The translations under genes were made by a program, and so were the position numbers. Positions 45,419 through 55,500 of a DNA stretch of 64,000 bases are shown here, one piece after another. The stretch covers positions 1 to 64,000 of the forward strand of contig CAYMAZ010000010.1 of NCBI GenBank assembly GCA_964388575.1. Direction: 5' to 3'. Source of the stretch: CAYMAZ01 sp964388575. GTDB taxonomy: Bacteria > Bacteroidota > Bacteroidia > Bacteroidales > DTU049. The notes beneath the pieces were generated by a model, which did not search any database, was not told where the DNA came from, and worked only from the letters and a program-made list of their open reading frames with translations. Numbering within the stretch: position 1 is the stretch's first letter; every line of letters starts with the position of its first letter.

Positions 45419-45730
45419 ATGAAAAAAATATTGATCTTTTCTTTTCTCCTTGTTTCCTTAAGTCCCCTATTCTCACAGATTGTATATAAAACGACCTGGA
45501 AAAGTGAAGCAACACATACAGCTTATGTTACTGACTGGAAAAGTGAAGCAGATATCATTGTATATGTCACCACTTGGAAAAGTGAAGCAAAGGGAAAAAC
45601 AGGCACATGGTTTTTCACAGAGTGGAAAAGTGAAGCCGAATGGATCGTGTATTTTACTGAATGGAAAAGTGAAGCTGATATCAAGATCTATTTCAGCAAC
45701 TGGAAGTCTGAGGCTGGAATCACAAAATAA
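45419..45730 (+). CDS. Small exported WKSEA-repeat protein (DUF6150-like)
   Basis: 103 aa from the ATG at 45419 (MKKILIFSFLLVSLSPLFSQ, a signal peptide). The whole mature part is six copies of a short unit, roughly T-x-WKSEA followed by a beta-prone xxxxVYxT stretch: TTWKSEA, TDWKSEA, TTWKSEA, TEWKSEA, TEWKSEA, SNWKSEA. The unit resembles the DUF6150 family as I recall it; no function is known. The DNA also repeats (tggaaaagtgaagc). The frame upstream to 45344 precedes the signal peptide and is not coding-like. The neighbouring genes, iorA and alaS, are both on the opposite strand. Confidence 0.75.
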   Translation: MKKILIFSFLLVSLSPLFSQIVYKTTWKSEATHTAYVTDWKSEADIIVYVTTWKSEAKGKTGTWFFTEWKSEAEWIVYFTEWKSEADIKIYFSNWKSEAGITK

Positions 45731-45743
45731 TTATGTTTTGTTT

Positions 45744-48368
45744 TTATTGTAAAAGGTACTGAAGACCCAGATCAAGTGCTTTCTGAATTCCCTTAGGATC
45801 TGAGCCGCCTGCTGTCGCCATTCCAGGCTGACCGCCTCCACCTCCTCCAATGTAATGTGCCAGTTCTTTAACAATATTTCCAGCATGTAACCTTCTTGTC
45901 TTTACAAGATCATCAGAAATAATAACTGATATTGAAGCCTTTCCCTCATACTCATTCCCAATCAGATAAAAATAAGGGACCTCACTCTTATTCTTTAATT
46001 CAAAAACAAGATTTTTAATATGTGCAGAAGGCATGTTCAGTCTGGCTGTAATTACACGAATACCTTTCTTTTCCTTCACTTCATTCAGCAAATCCTGCAC
46101 TGTGTTTCCGATGGTTTGGAGTTCAAACTCTTCAATTTTTTTTTCGAGTTTTTTCACCTGTTCTCTCAATTGCTCAGTTGCTTCAATCAAATTTCTGGGA
46201 TTATTTAATCCCTGCCTGATAGTTTGAATTGTGTTCCATTGCTCCAGCATCAACTTTACAGCTTTTTCCCCTGTAACAGCTTCAATTCTCCGGATTCCAG
46301 CAGCAATAGAGCTTTCAGAAATAATTTTAAATACTCCGATACTCCCGGTTGCAGAAACATGTGTTCCACCGCAAAGTTCAAGCGAATCTCCAAATCCAAT
46401 AGTCCTGACATGTTCATCATATTTTTCGCCGAACAGTGCTATCGCCCCCTGCTGCAATGCTTCGTTAATGGATATTCTTCTTTTCTCAACAACTGGTAAA
46501 TTTTTTCTGATTTCAGCATTCACCATCATTTCAACCTGTTCAATTTCTTCCGGTGACAGTTTTTGAAAATGTGAAAAGTCAAATCTCATCGAATCAGGAG
46601 TTACAAAAGACCCTTTCTGTTCAACATGTTTCCCGATGATTGTTCTTAAAGCATGGTGCATCAGATGTGTTGCAGAGTGATTGCGCATGGTGTTGAATCT
46701 TGCATTCTCATTAACTTCAGCCATAAAACCTGCTTTAGGGTCTTCGGGAAGCGTTTCGGAAATATGAATGATGAGATCAATTTCCTTTATTGTTTCAATA
46801 ATCCTGATGGTTTCATTTTGATTTTTGATTACTCCTGTATCTCCAACCTGACCTCCGCTCTCACCGTAAAAAGGTGTTTTATCAAAAACAAGTTGAAAAT
46901 AGATTTTGCCTTTTTTTTGAATTTTCCGGTAACGTGTAATATTCACCGGACAACGCATGTGATCCCAGCCAACAAATTCACTTTTTGCAACTTCGGTTAC
47001 GATTGTCCAGTCATCCTTTTCAACAACGGCATCCTTACGACTGCGTTCTTTCTGAAGATTTAAGTGTTTTTCGAACGTTTTCATGTCAATTGACATTCCT
47101 TTCTCCCGGCTCATCAGCTCTGTCAAATCAACTGGAAACCCATAGGTGTCATATAATTCAAAAACAAATTTACCATCCAGAATCTTTTGTTCAGGAAATG
47201 CAGAAATGTAATCTTCAAATTTCTGAATACCTGTTTCAAGTGTCCTCAAAAAAGACTGTTCCTCTTCAAAAATAACTTTCTCAATCAATTGTTGTTGCTT
47301 TGCAAGTTCCGGAAAGAAATTTCCCATCTGTTCTACAAGTACCGGTACCAACTCAAAAACAAAAGGGTTGTTCATATTCAGGAATGTGTATCCATATCGG
47401 ACTGCACGGCGAAGAATACGTCGAATAACATAACCAGCTTTCACATTTGATGGGATCTGTCCGTCAGCAATGGCAAAAGCAACCGCACGCAAATGATCCG
47501 ACACAACTCTGCATGCAATGTCTTTCTTTTCATTCTTCCCGTATGTGAACTTCGCAAGCTTCTCAATCTTTGAAATAAGAGGTAAAAAAACATCTGTATC
47601 GTAATTCGATGATTTTCCCTGAATGACACGACACACCCTTTCAAAACCCATTCCTGTATCCACATGTCTGTGCTTCAACGGATGAAGTTTGCCCTGCATA
47701 TCCCTGTAAAACTGAATAAAAACAAGATTCCAGATTTCTATCACCTGAGGATGATCAGCATTAACCAACTGATTTCCAGGAACCAACATTTTTTCTTCAT
47801 CAGTTCTGAGATCAACATGTATTTCTGAACAGGGACCACATGGACCTGAATCTCCCATTTCCCAGAAATTATCCTTTTTGCTCCCGGGCAAAACACGCTC
47901 TGAAGGCAAATATCTTTCCCAGAATTTCTTTGCTTCCAGATCAGGCTCAAGTTGCTCCTGCACATCTCCTTCAAAATAAGTAGCAAACATCATATCTGAT
48001 GAAATGCCGTAGATTTTTGTTAAAAGCTCAAAAGCCCATTCGATTGCTTCCTCTTTAAAATAATCCCCAAAAGACCAGTTCCCCAGCATTTCAAACATCG
48101 TATGATGATACGTATCGTGTCCCACTTCTTCCAGATCATTATGTTTCCCGGAAACTCTCAAACATTTTTGAGTGTTGGCTATTCTGGAATAAGAGGACGT
48201 TTTATTGTCAAGAAAAACATCTTTAAACTGATTCATTCCGGCATTTGTAAACATTAATGTGGGATCGTTTTTCAATACCATGGGGGCTGAAGGAACAATT
48301 TGATGCTTTTTTGATTGAAAAAAATCAAAAAATGCCTGTCTGATTTCTTCTGATGAATGCATATTCAA
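45744..48368 (-). CDS. alaS: Alanine--tRNA ligase
   Basis: 874 aa. The class II catalytic core starts SSEEIRQAFFDFFQSKKHQI, with FTNAGMNQFKDVFL and EVGHDTYHHTMFEMLGNWSF. The editing domain has the zinc motif HSATHLMHHAL and, near residue 680, CGGTHVSATGSIG. The C-Ala domain ends with GGGGGGQPGMATAGG. Normal length and order. A -7 box lies at 48396-48403. Confidence 0.97.
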   Translation of the reverse strand: MNMHSSEEIRQAFFDFFQSKKHQIVPSAPMVLKNDPTLMFTNAGMNQFKDVFLDNKTSSYSRIANTQKCLRVSGKHNDLEEVGHDTYHHTMFEMLGNWSFGDYFKEEAIEWAFELLTKIYGISSDMMFATYFEGDVQEQLEPDLEAKKFWERYLPSERVLPGSKKDNFWEMGDSGPCGPCSEIHVDLRTDEEKMLVPGNQLVNADHPQVIEIWNLVFIQFYRDMQGKLHPLKHRHVDTGMGFERVCRVIQGKSSNYDTDVFLPLISKIEKLAKFTYGKNEKKDIACRVVSDHLRAVAFAIADGQIPSNVKAGYVIRRILRRAVRYGYTFLNMNNPFVFELVPVLVEQMGNFFPELAKQQQLIEKVIFEEEQSFLRTLETGIQKFEDYISAFPEQKILDGKFVFELYDTYGFPVDLTELMSREKGMSIDMKTFEKHLNLQKERSRKDAVVEKDDWTIVTEVAKSEFVGWDHMRCPVNITRYRKIQKKGKIYFQLVFDKTPFYGESGGQVGDTGVIKNQNETIRIIETIKEIDLIIHISETLPEDPKAGFMAEVNENARFNTMRNHSATHLMHHALRTIIGKHVEQKGSFVTPDSMRFDFSHFQKLSPEEIEQVEMMVNAEIRKNLPVVEKRRISINEALQQGAIALFGEKYDEHVRTIGFGDSLELCGGTHVSATGSIGVFKIISESSIAAGIRRIEAVTGEKAVKLMLEQWNTIQTIRQGLNNPRNLIEATEQLREQVKKLEKKIEEFELQTIGNTVQDLLNEVKEKKGIRVITARLNMPSAHIKNLVFELKNKSEVPYFYLIGNEYEGKASISVIISDDLVKTRRLHAGNIVKELAHYIGGGGGGQPGMATAGGSDPKGIQKALDLGLQYLLQ

Positions 48369-48395
48369 CTCTTAATTCATATTATTGTAAACCTG

Positions 48396-48403
48396 CAAAA
48401 TTA
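48396..48403 (-). promoter_or_regulatory. Putative alaS promoter -7 box
   Basis: The minus strand reads TAATTTTG, 27 nt before the alaS ATG. Confidence 0.5.
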
Positions 48404-48495
48404 CTTGAATTTTTATTAAAAACCATTTTAATATGTCTGATCCAACTGTTTCCTGTTGGCAGTATGAGTCATATTTGCAACAATATGACATTCAT

Positions 48496-49659
48496 TTATT
48501 GCCCAAAGGGGCGGGCAAAAAGTTCTACTTCTTTTTTGGTTACCTTTTTATCTGAAAGAATGATCAGCCTTTCAACCACATTCCGGAGTTCTCTAATATT
48601 GCCGGTCCAGGGCAGTTTTTGCAATGCATCAATTGCATCATTGTCAAACTGAATCTTGTTCCGACCGTGAATTGCACAAATCTCACCTGAAAAATGTTCT
48701 ACCAGTAAAGGAATATCTTCTTTCCTCTCACGTAATGGTGGAACGTGAAATACAATCACACTTAACCTGTGATAGAGATCTTCTCTGAAATTACCATTTT
48801 GTATTTCTTCACTGAGGTTTTTATTGGTTGCAGCAATTACCCTTACATCTACAGGAATTTCCTTTTCTCCACCAACCCTCGTTATCTTACTTTCCTGTAA
48901 GGCCCTTAATACCTTCGCTTGAGCCGATAAGCTCATGTCTCCAACCTCATCCAGAAATAAAGTGCCTCCCCCAGCCTGTTCAAAATCTCCCTTACGCTGC
49001 TTAATTGCCGAAGTAAACGAACCCTTCTCATGTCCGAACAGCTGACTTTCAATCAGCTCAGATGGAATCGCTGCACAATTCACTTCTATAAATGGACCTT
49101 GTGCTCTTGAACTACTTTCATGGATTCCACGTGCCACCAATTCCTTCCCGGTGCCGTTTTCTCCCTCAATTAAAACACGTGCATCTGTAGGAGCAACCCG
49201 TGAAATCAAATCCCTGATCTGTTCCATCGCTTTTGATTTGCCGATCATTTCGTAAGATTGATTTATCTTTCGTTTTAACGCTTTGGTTTCTTTGACCAAA
49301 ACAGTTCTGTCAAGTGCATTTCTAACTGTTACCAGAAGTCTGTTTAAATCAAGGGGTTTTGAAATAAAATCAAATGCACCCATTTTTATTGCTTCTACTG
49401 CTGTTTCTATATTGCCATGGCCTGAAATCATTACTACAGGAATATCTGAATTCTCCATAATTTTTTCGAGCACTTCAATTCCATCCATTCTGGGCATTTT
49501 GATGTCACACAGAATCAGGTCATAACTTTTCTCTTTCAGCTTTGAAAGACCTGTCATTCCGTCTTCAGCATCGTCAACAACAAACTTTTCATATTCCAGG
49601 ATATCTCTGAGTGAATTCCTGATACTTCGCTCATCATCAATAATTAATACAGTGGGCAT
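48496..49659 (-). CDS. NtrC-like response regulator without DNA-binding domain
   Basis: 387 aa. The receiver domain (1-120) has the phosphoacceptor Asp52 in LILCDIKMPRMDG. The AAA+ domain (about 135-365) has Walker A GENGTGKE and Walker B GGTLFLDEVGDM, and ends NIRELRNVVERLIILSD. The sigma-54 contact loop, normally GAFTGA, reads GSFTSA. The chain stops at VTKKEVELFARPFGQ, with no Fis-type helix-turn-helix. I recall the same short form in other Bacteroidota, so it is not a local truncation. It may act without binding DNA or through a partner. It is transcribed apart from the two-component pair upstream (100-nt gap). Confidence 0.88.
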   Translation of the reverse strand: MPTVLIIDDERSIRNSLRDILEYEKFVVDDAEDGMTGLSKLKEKSYDLILCDIKMPRMDGIEVLEKIMENSDIPVVMISGHGNIETAVEAIKMGAFDFISKPLDLNRLLVTVRNALDRTVLVKETKALKRKINQSYEMIGKSKAMEQIRDLISRVAPTDARVLIEGENGTGKELVARGIHESSSRAQGPFIEVNCAAIPSELIESQLFGHEKGSFTSAIKQRKGDFEQAGGGTLFLDEVGDMSLSAQAKVLRALQESKITRVGGEKEIPVDVRVIAATNKNLSEEIQNGNFREDLYHRLSVIVFHVPPLRERKEDIPLLVEHFSGEICAIHGRNKIQFDNDAIDALQKLPWTGNIRELRNVVERLIILSDKKVTKKEVELFARPFGQ

Positions 49660-49759
49660 AATTTCTGATTATAAAGATTTTATTTTGCGAAAATACTTGA
49701 TTTTTGCAAAGCACAGATAGAAAATTCTTTTAGTCTCTTCAATTTAGAGTAAAGGGAGC

Positions 49760-50473
49760 TTATTTTACAACAAGCTTGAACCCAACACCATGAATGTTTT
49801 CAATATTGACCTTGGAATCTTCGCTCAAATATTTCCTGAGTTTACTCACATAAACATCCATACTTCTTCCCATAAAATAATCATCGTTCCCCCAAATTAC
49901 TTTAAGAGCAAGACCACGGGTCAATACTTCGTTCCGTTTCAGATACAATAATTTCAGAAGTTGGCCTTCTTTCTTTGTCAGTTTTCGTTTTTCCTTTCCC
50001 CTGCTCAAAACAAGTGATTCCGAATTAAAAGTAAAACTTCCAATGGATATCACCGATTCATCACCTGTTGAAAATAAACTTTCAGTAAATTTTGTTCTTT
50101 TCAGAACCGCTTCTATCCTGGCAAGCAATTCTTCAATATCAAATGGCTTTGTAATGTAATCATCTGCTCCGCTTTTGTATCCTTCAAGAGTGTCTTCCTT
50201 TGTTGATTTGGCTGTTAAAAAGATGATCGGCGTAAATTCATCTTTTTTCCTGATCTGTCTTGCCAGTGTGATTCCGTCCATCTTGGGCATCATAACGTCC
50301 AGCAATACAAGATCAAATTTCTGACTACTGTAATAAATCATTGCCGTGTCACCATCAAAACATGTAACTACATCATAATTTTTAAACATAAGTATATCCT
50401 CAACAATCGAGTTGAGATTCTTATCATCCTCTACAAAAAGGATTCTTGCCTTTGGTTGTTTACTTTTTCCCAT
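49760..50473 (-). CDS. OmpR-type response regulator (RprY-like)
   Basis: 237 aa. The receiver domain has the acidic pair EDD near residue 15 and the phosphoacceptor Asp59 in LVLLDVMMPKMDG, with Lys in TKPFDIEELLARIEAVLK. The C-terminal winged helix has RKLTKKEGQLLKLLYLKRNE and MDVYVSKLRKYLSEDSKVNI. It starts 12 nt after the kinase gene and pairs with it. The arrangement resembles RprX/RprY of Bacteroides; targets unknown. Confidence 0.92.
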   Translation of the reverse strand: MGKSKQPKARILFVEDDKNLNSIVEDILMFKNYDVVTCFDGDTAMIYYSSQKFDLVLLDVMMPKMDGITLARQIRKKDEFTPIIFLTAKSTKEDTLEGYKSGADDYITKPFDIEELLARIEAVLKRTKFTESLFSTGDESVISIGSFTFNSESLVLSRGKEKRKLTKKEGQLLKLLYLKRNEVLTRGLALKVIWGNDDYFMGRSMDVYVSKLRKYLSEDSKVNIENIHGVGFKLVVK

Positions 50474-50485
50474 AATATCTTTAGT

Positions 50486-51742
50486 TTAAGGTGTATTGTT
50501 TTTGTTATTTCTCATCTGTATAATAAAAGTTGATCCCTGCCCCAGCCGACTCTTTACTCTAATGTCTGCATTCATTTGTTGAAGCACATTTTTCACATAA
50601 AATAGTCCGACTCCGTATCCGGATTTTTCATGAATGTTACCGCTTGGGACTCTGTAAAACCGGTTAAATATCATTTTGTGATATTTGGGGTCTATCCCGA
50701 TTCCGTTGTCCGATACTTCAATATATAATTTATTGTGTTCATTGAATGTTGAAATACATATGTCTACCTGGTTATTTTTTGCATATTTGTGGGCATTGAC
50801 TATGAGATTGGTTAGCACATTGATGAAATGATTCCTGTCAGTTATTACAACAGGATCTGTAGCTTTGAGATTTGTTGAGATATTCACTTCCCCTTCAGTA
50901 AAGACTGTTTGATACGAATCCACAATGTATTGAATCAATCCATGAATGTTGTATAGTCGTTTCCTTAATTGCATCCTCTTTTCTTCATAATATGCAGTGT
51001 TTAAAAACTGCTTGGCTTGTCTCAAAAGTTTATTCACTTCCTGATTAATTATTCTTGCATAATGTTTGAGCTTGTCTTCAGACAATGCAGACCCTTGTTG
51101 CATAATCATTTCACTGATTAGTTTTACTGAAGTGAGGGGTGTTTTAAACTCATGGGTCATATTGTTAATTACATCCATTCTGATTTTCTGAATTTTCTTT
51201 TCCCGTTCCAGAATAAATACAATAATTCCAACGGTAATTAGAGAAAACATCAAACTCAAAATGACAATTAATCTAACAATAAAGTTATGTTGCTTTTTAA
51301 ATATATCAGGCACTTTAATGATGATCTCTTCCCTTTCTGCAAATTGAATGACTGCTGCATTGAAAAATTCAGTTTTTTCACAAAATATATTGCAGCTTGG
51401 AGAATGTTCAATATTGTGAGAATACAGAACTGAGTCCTTTGTGTCTGAAAGTTTAAACATGATCTCCTCTGGAGAAAAATACATCTTCAATCGAGACACA
51501 ATAATTGAATCTACTGTTTTATAAAAACCCTGTTCTGATCGATCAGATAAGTCTGAAATTTTTTCTATATGAAATAAATCATTAAATTGTTTATCCAGCA
51601 AATGACTGTACAAAAACCTGTTTAGTTTTTCGAACTCAGTCAGCCGTTTCTGCAAATGTTGGATCTGAAAAATGAATCCTATAACAAATAGAAAGACTAC
51701 AGTCAATATAAGAACATGAAACCGATACCCTTTGTAAATCAT
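50486..51742 (-). CDS. Sensor histidine kinase (RprX-like)
   Basis: 418 aa from the ATG at 51742; a GTG at 51754 would add four residues. There are two membrane helices (about 9-26 and 155-178) with an about 125-residue periplasmic sensor between them. The HisKA domain has NNMTHEFKTPLTSVKLISEM (His197). The HATPase has NLIVNAHKYAKNN (N box), DNGIGIDPKYHKMIFNRFYR (G1/F) and GYGVGLFYVKNV (G2). Cognate regulator is the OmpR-type protein 12 nt downstream. Confidence 0.92.
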   Translation of the reverse strand: MIYKGYRFHVLILTVVFLFVIGFIFQIQHLQKRLTEFEKLNRFLYSHLLDKQFNDLFHIEKISDLSDRSEQGFYKTVDSIIVSRLKMYFSPEEIMFKLSDTKDSVLYSHNIEHSPSCNIFCEKTEFFNAAVIQFAEREEIIIKVPDIFKKQHNFIVRLIVILSLMFSLITVGIIVFILEREKKIQKIRMDVINNMTHEFKTPLTSVKLISEMIMQQGSALSEDKLKHYARIINQEVNKLLRQAKQFLNTAYYEEKRMQLRKRLYNIHGLIQYIVDSYQTVFTEGEVNISTNLKATDPVVITDRNHFINVLTNLIVNAHKYAKNNQVDICISTFNEHNKLYIEVSDNGIGIDPKYHKMIFNRFYRVPSGNIHEKSGYGVGLFYVKNVLQQMNADIRVKSRLGQGSTFIIQMRNNKNNTP

Positions 51743-51768
51743 TTTAACAGACACATGTTAATTTTTTA

Positions 51769-51776
51769 CAAATATA
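51769..51776 (-). promoter_or_regulatory. Putative promoter -7 box of the two-component pair
   Basis: The minus strand reads TATATTTG (TAnnTTTG), 26 nt before the ATG at 51742. The rest of 51777-51959 is AT-rich without visible structure. Confidence 0.5.
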
Positions 51777-51959
51777 ATAATACATATGTAATTAAATATG
51801 TTAAATATTTGTTAATTTCAATAATAATTCATTATTTTGATATTTTATTTAAAAAAATGTCATTTTCATTGAACTATTTTTGTTTTTTGTTGTGAATATA
51901 AAAAATTTCATATACCAATAACATGGTAATTCATTTGTAATAATACGAAATAAAATGTT

Positions 51960-52511
51960 TTATAAATGATTGATCAGAATTCGGATTCCGATCGCAATTA
52001 AAATCAGAGCTCCGGCAATTTCAAGTGGGTTCCCGAATTTTAATGCGGATTTTTTTCCGATAAGTAGCCCCAGCATAGCGGCAATAAAGGTTACTGTTCC
52101 AATCATAAGAATGGTAATCAGTATGTCAATATGAACAAAAGCGATACTAAATCCAACTGCAAGTGCATCAATACTTGTTGCAACAGCAAGAACAATCATC
52201 GTTCTCAGACGAAGCGGATTCATCTTTCGTGATTTATCTCTGCTGAAGGCTGAAAGGATCATCCTGATTGCCACAAGAAACAGTAATCCGGATGCAATCC
52301 AATGATCAAAAGAATCTATGTATGAGTTGATGGATTGACCTGTCAGCCAGCCCAGGTAGGGCATGGCCCCCTGAAATAAGGCCATGATTATCGAAAACTT
52401 AAGTGCCTGCCTGAATTTAATTGTTTTGCAAATCAAACCACTTGACACAGATACTGCAAATGTATCAAATGATAAACTTAAAGCAAGGAGAAGTAACCAG
52501 ATGTGAGACAT
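51960..52511 (-). CDS. mntP: Manganese efflux pump MntP
   Basis: 183 aa, six hydrophobic helices. The two family repeats carry the conserved Asp motifs LSLSFDTFAVSVSSGL (helix 1) and VLAVATSIDALAVGFSIAF (helix 4). MntP exports Mn2+ and protects against manganese toxicity. It lies 43 nt after the secA stop on the same strand, so it may be read through from secA. No yybP-ykoY (manganese) riboswitch is visible in the short spacer. Confidence 0.9.
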   Translation of the reverse strand: MSHIWLLLLALSLSFDTFAVSVSSGLICKTIKFRQALKFSIIMALFQGAMPYLGWLTGQSINSYIDSFDHWIASGLLFLVAIRMILSAFSRDKSRKMNPLRLRTMIVLAVATSIDALAVGFSIAFVHIDILITILMIGTVTFIAAMLGLLIGKKSALKFGNPLEIAGALILIAIGIRILINHL

Positions 52512-52554
52512 ATCAATGTTTCAGTCGAACATGTATCTACCAAGAATTTTGAGA

Positions 52555-55500
52555 TTATGCTCCGTGACAATTTTTAAATTTCTTTCCGCTTCCGCATGGA
52601 CACAGTTCATTCCGGCCTACTTTTTTTTCAGTTCTGACCATTGTTTGAACAGGTTTGGCAGCTGAAGGATCATGATAAGATTGTTGCTGTTGTTGTCCCG
52701 GCACATTGGTATCGCGGCCTGTCTGTAAATTCGACAGATTTGTTTTTTGAGGCTGTTCAGTTTCTCTCACGCTTTTTTCCTCTCCAATCGGAATTCTTCC
52801 CTGATTTAGAAAGGAAACAATCTCTCTGTTAATTTTATCCATTAGACCCTTAAACAAGTTAAAGGACTCAAGCTTATATATCAGCAATGGATCTTTCTGC
52901 TCATAAGTCGCACTTTGAACAGACTGCTTCAGTTCATCCATCTCTCGCAAATGTTCTTTCCAGTTATCATCAATAATCGCCAACACAATGCTCTTCTCGG
53001 CTGAAACACTTACTTCACGTCCACGTGATTCATATGCTTTCTTAAGGGGAACAATAATATTCAATACTTTTTTTCCATCAGAATAGGGAATAGCAATATT
53101 GTCATATTTTCTGCTTGAATTCTCATAAATGTCCTTTATAACTGGAAAAACCTTCTGAGCAAGAAATTCATTGTTCTGCCTGTAATTTTTATAGGCATCA
53201 TCATAAATTTTGTCAACAATTGTATCAGTATTTTCTGAGAAGAACTCTTTTTCGTCCATTGTTGTGTCAATCCCAAAGATGCGTATCAGATTGGATCTGA
53301 AATACTCAAATTCTTTGGCATCCTGGCTTTCAGCAACAATACTGTCAGCAACATCCATAAACATGTTATTGACGTCAATTGACAACTTATCCCCGTAAAG
53401 GGCATTTCTCCGTTTTCCATAAATGGCTTCACGCTGCACGTTCATTACATCGTCGTATTCAAGTAAGCGCTTTCTGATACCAAAATTATTTTCCTCTACT
53501 TTTTTCTGAGCCCGTTCAATAGATTTGGTGATCATAGAATGTTGAATTACTTCTCCTTCTTTCAAACCCATTCTATCCATAATTTTGGCGATTCTGTCGG
53601 AACCGAAAATACGCATCAGATCATCTTCAAGGGAAACAAAAAACTGGCTGCTTCCAGGATCACCCTGCCTACCAGCACGACCCCTTAACTGTCGGTCTAC
53701 TCGTCTGGATTCATGACGCTCTGTACCGATAATTGCCAACCCCCCTGCTTCTTTTACACCTGGTCCCAGCTTGATATCTGTTCCACGTCCAGCCATATTG
53801 GTTGCAATTGTAACAGCTCCGGCAAAACCAGCCTGCAGAACAACTTCTGCTTCTTTCTGGTGTAACTTGGCATTCAATACATTATGTTTGATTTTTTTGA
53901 GTGTGAGCATCCGGCTCAATAATTCAGAAATTTCAACACTGGTTGTCCCAACCAGTACCGGGCGTTTGTTGTTCACCAAATTTACAATTTCATCTATTAC
54001 CGCATTATACTTTTCACGTTTGGTTTTGTAAACAAGATCTTCCTGATCTTTTCTAATGATTGGTCTGTTTGTTGGAATGACAACAACATCAAGTTTGTAT
54101 ATATCCCATAGTTCACCTGCTTCTGTTTCAGCCGTACCGGTCATCCCGGCAAGCTTATTATACATCCTGAAATAATTCTGCAATGTGATGGTCGCATATG
54201 TTTGCGTCGCTGCTTCCACCTTACAGTTTTCCTTAGCCTCTATGGCCTGATGCAAACCGTCAGAATATCTTCTACCTTCTAAAATACGCCCTGTTTGCTC
54301 ATCAACAATTTTAATTTTGTTGTCCATCACCACGTATTCAACATCCTTTTCAAACAAAGTATATGCTTTCAGTAATTGATTCATCGAATGAACACGTTCC
54401 GACTTAACAGCATAATCACGTGTCATATTGCTTTTCCTTTCTTTCACTTCTGTTTCGCTGAGATTCAAACGTTCAATTTCAGCAATTTCGCTCCCGATGT
54501 CAGGTAAAATGAAAAATGTCGGATCTCCTGTATCTTTGGTGAGAAGATCAATACCTCGCTCGGTGAGATCAATGGAGTTGTTTCGTTCTTCGATAACAAA
54601 AAACAGATCATCATCAATCACATGCATGTGTTTCATTTGTTCCTGCATGTAAAAGTTCTCGGTTTTTAAAAGTAACGATTTAACACCGGGTTCACTCAGA
54701 AATTTGATGAGTGCTTTGTTTTTAGGCAGACCGCGGTGACACCTCAGCAACAATTTCCCAGCTTCTTTTTCATCATCAGGTTTTCCTGATTCAAACAACT
54801 GCTTTGCCTGAGCAAGTTGTTGTGTAACAAGTTTACGCTGCTCATTTACCAATTTCTGAACAAAGGGTTTGAGTTCATCAAACTCCTGCTTGTCTCCTTT
54901 GGGAGTGGGTCCGCTGATAATAAGCGGTGTTCGTGCATCGTCTATCAGCACTGAGTCAACCTCATCGACAATTACGTAATTATGTTTTCTCTGGACAAGT
55001 TCATTGGGGGAACGTGACATATTATCACGCAAATAGTCAAATCCAAATTCATTATTTGTTCCGAAGGTAATATCTGCCAGATATGCGTTGATTCTGTCCT
55101 GAGAATGAGGTTGATGTTTATCAATACAATCTACTGTCAGTCCGTGAAACTGATATAAAACGCCCATCCACTCGGAGTCACGTTTGGCAAGATAATCATT
55201 TACAGTCACAATATGCACACCTTTTCCGGGTAATGCATTAAGAAACACTGGCAATGTTGCCACAAGTGTTTTCCCTTCACCTGTTGCCATCTCGGCAATT
55301 TTTCCCTGATGTAAAACAGCCCCACCTATCAACTGCACATCGTAATGAATCATGTCCCACTTGATCAGATTACCACCTGCGACCCACGAATTTTTGTAGA
55401 TGGCTTTGTCTCCTTCAATTCTGACAAAATCTTTAACTGCTGCAAGATTCTGATCCATCTCTGACGCTTTAACAATAACTTCTTCATTTTCATAGAACCT

